Of a stretch of 64,000 nucleotides of DNA, positions 63,913 through 64,000 are shown one piece after another. The DNA lies in NCBI RefSeq assembly GCF_002980555.1, contig NZ_PVBT01000004.1, forward strand, positions 353,677-417,676, read 5' to 3'. The stretch comes from Phyllobacterium myrsinacearum. Lineage in GTDB: Bacteria; Pseudomonadota; Alphaproteobacteria; Rhizobiales; Rhizobiaceae. The first letter of the stretch is position 1; each line of letters starts with the position of its first letter. The notes under the pieces were generated by a model, which saw nothing but the letters and a program-made list of their open reading frames with translations, was not told the DNA's origin and ran no database searches. The translations under genes and the position numbers were made by a program.

Positions 63913-64000
63913 CCGACACAACGAGGGCGGGGCGCCGCTGGCGGTTGCTGAATGCGCCCTAAAGGAAGCTCTGGTTTGAGATTTCGGATTGTTGCGCGAG

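Noticed and set aside
1-64000. CRISPR arrays, insertion sequences, prophage or toxin-antitoxin genes
   Set aside because: I looked for regularly spaced repeats, transposase and integrase motifs and phage structural genes on both strands and found none.

Overview
The window looks like an ordinary chromosomal segment of an alphaproteobacterium of the order Hyphomicrobiales (Rhizobiales; Brucella, Phyllobacterium, Mesorhizobium or Rhizobium-like). The reasons are the ActSR (RegBA) pair next to SURF1 and the cyo quinol oxidase, a PmtA-like methyltransferase, a ChvE-GguA-GguB sugar importer with GguC, many solute ABC importers, and high-GC codon use throughout. I see no prophage, insertion sequence, CRISPR array or conjugative gene. 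Genus cannot be fixed from the sequence alone.

Layout. 1-8 kb: 3' end of peptidase T, DUF2239 and GIY-YIG proteins, a PmtA-like methyltransferase with a DedA protein and a two-component pair, a small membrane protein, then an ECF sigma factor / anti-sigma / Bax-inhibitor-like operon closed by a clear terminator. 8-15.5 kb: TauE/SafE exporter divergent from a LysR regulator, a flavin monooxygenase, a TetR regulator divergent from an EmrAB-type efflux pair, and an Ogt-type DNA repair protein. 15.5-25 kb: an LpxO-like hydroxylase, then on the minus strand cyoABCD-SURF1-actS-actR, a terminal oxidase operon that ends with a redox-sensing regulator pair, and a divergent MFS transporter. 25-32 kb: two family-2 glycosyltransferases, rmlACBD for dTDP-L-rhamnose, a phosphohexomutase and tRNA-Gln(CUG). 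32-36 kb: an MFS exporter and Tex.

36-63.6 kb is a long block of carbohydrate and amino-compound uptake and catabolism. It contains (a) a PfkB kinase, a DapA-family lyase or aldolase, a GntR regulator, a Tat-exported binding protein with a complete sugar ABC importer and a XylX-like 2-keto-3-deoxy acid dehydratase; (b) ugpBAEC plus a TIM-barrel isomerase and a cupin; (c) a polar amino-acid ABC importer interleaved with an Ntn-type (aspartylglucosaminidase-like) hydrolase; (d) LacI and FadR-type regulators and a hydroxypyruvate-isomerase-like protein; (e) gguC (AraD1-type dehydratase) and an SDR sugar dehydrogenase divergent from chvE-gguA-gguB. Sets (a) and (e) point to non-phosphorylative oxidation of pentoses or similar sugars to 2-keto-3-deoxy acids and on towards alpha-ketoglutarate semialdehyde, although the sugar-acid dehydratase and the semialdehyde dehydrogenase are not in the window.

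The last 120 bases carry a strong sigma70-type promoter followed by a gene-free leader, which may be the start of an rRNA operon. Unexplained structure includes two likely gene remnants in gaps (receiver-domain-like at 15.5-15.7 kb, aldo/keto-reductase-like at 56.4 kb), several palindromic candidate operators placed in promoters, and a 14-bp perfect hairpin between convergent genes at 0.8 kb. I found no convincing wholly new system; the best candidates for new biology are the transporter-hydrolase cluster at 50.1-54.4 kb and the sugar-acid cluster at 36.4-44.5 kb.
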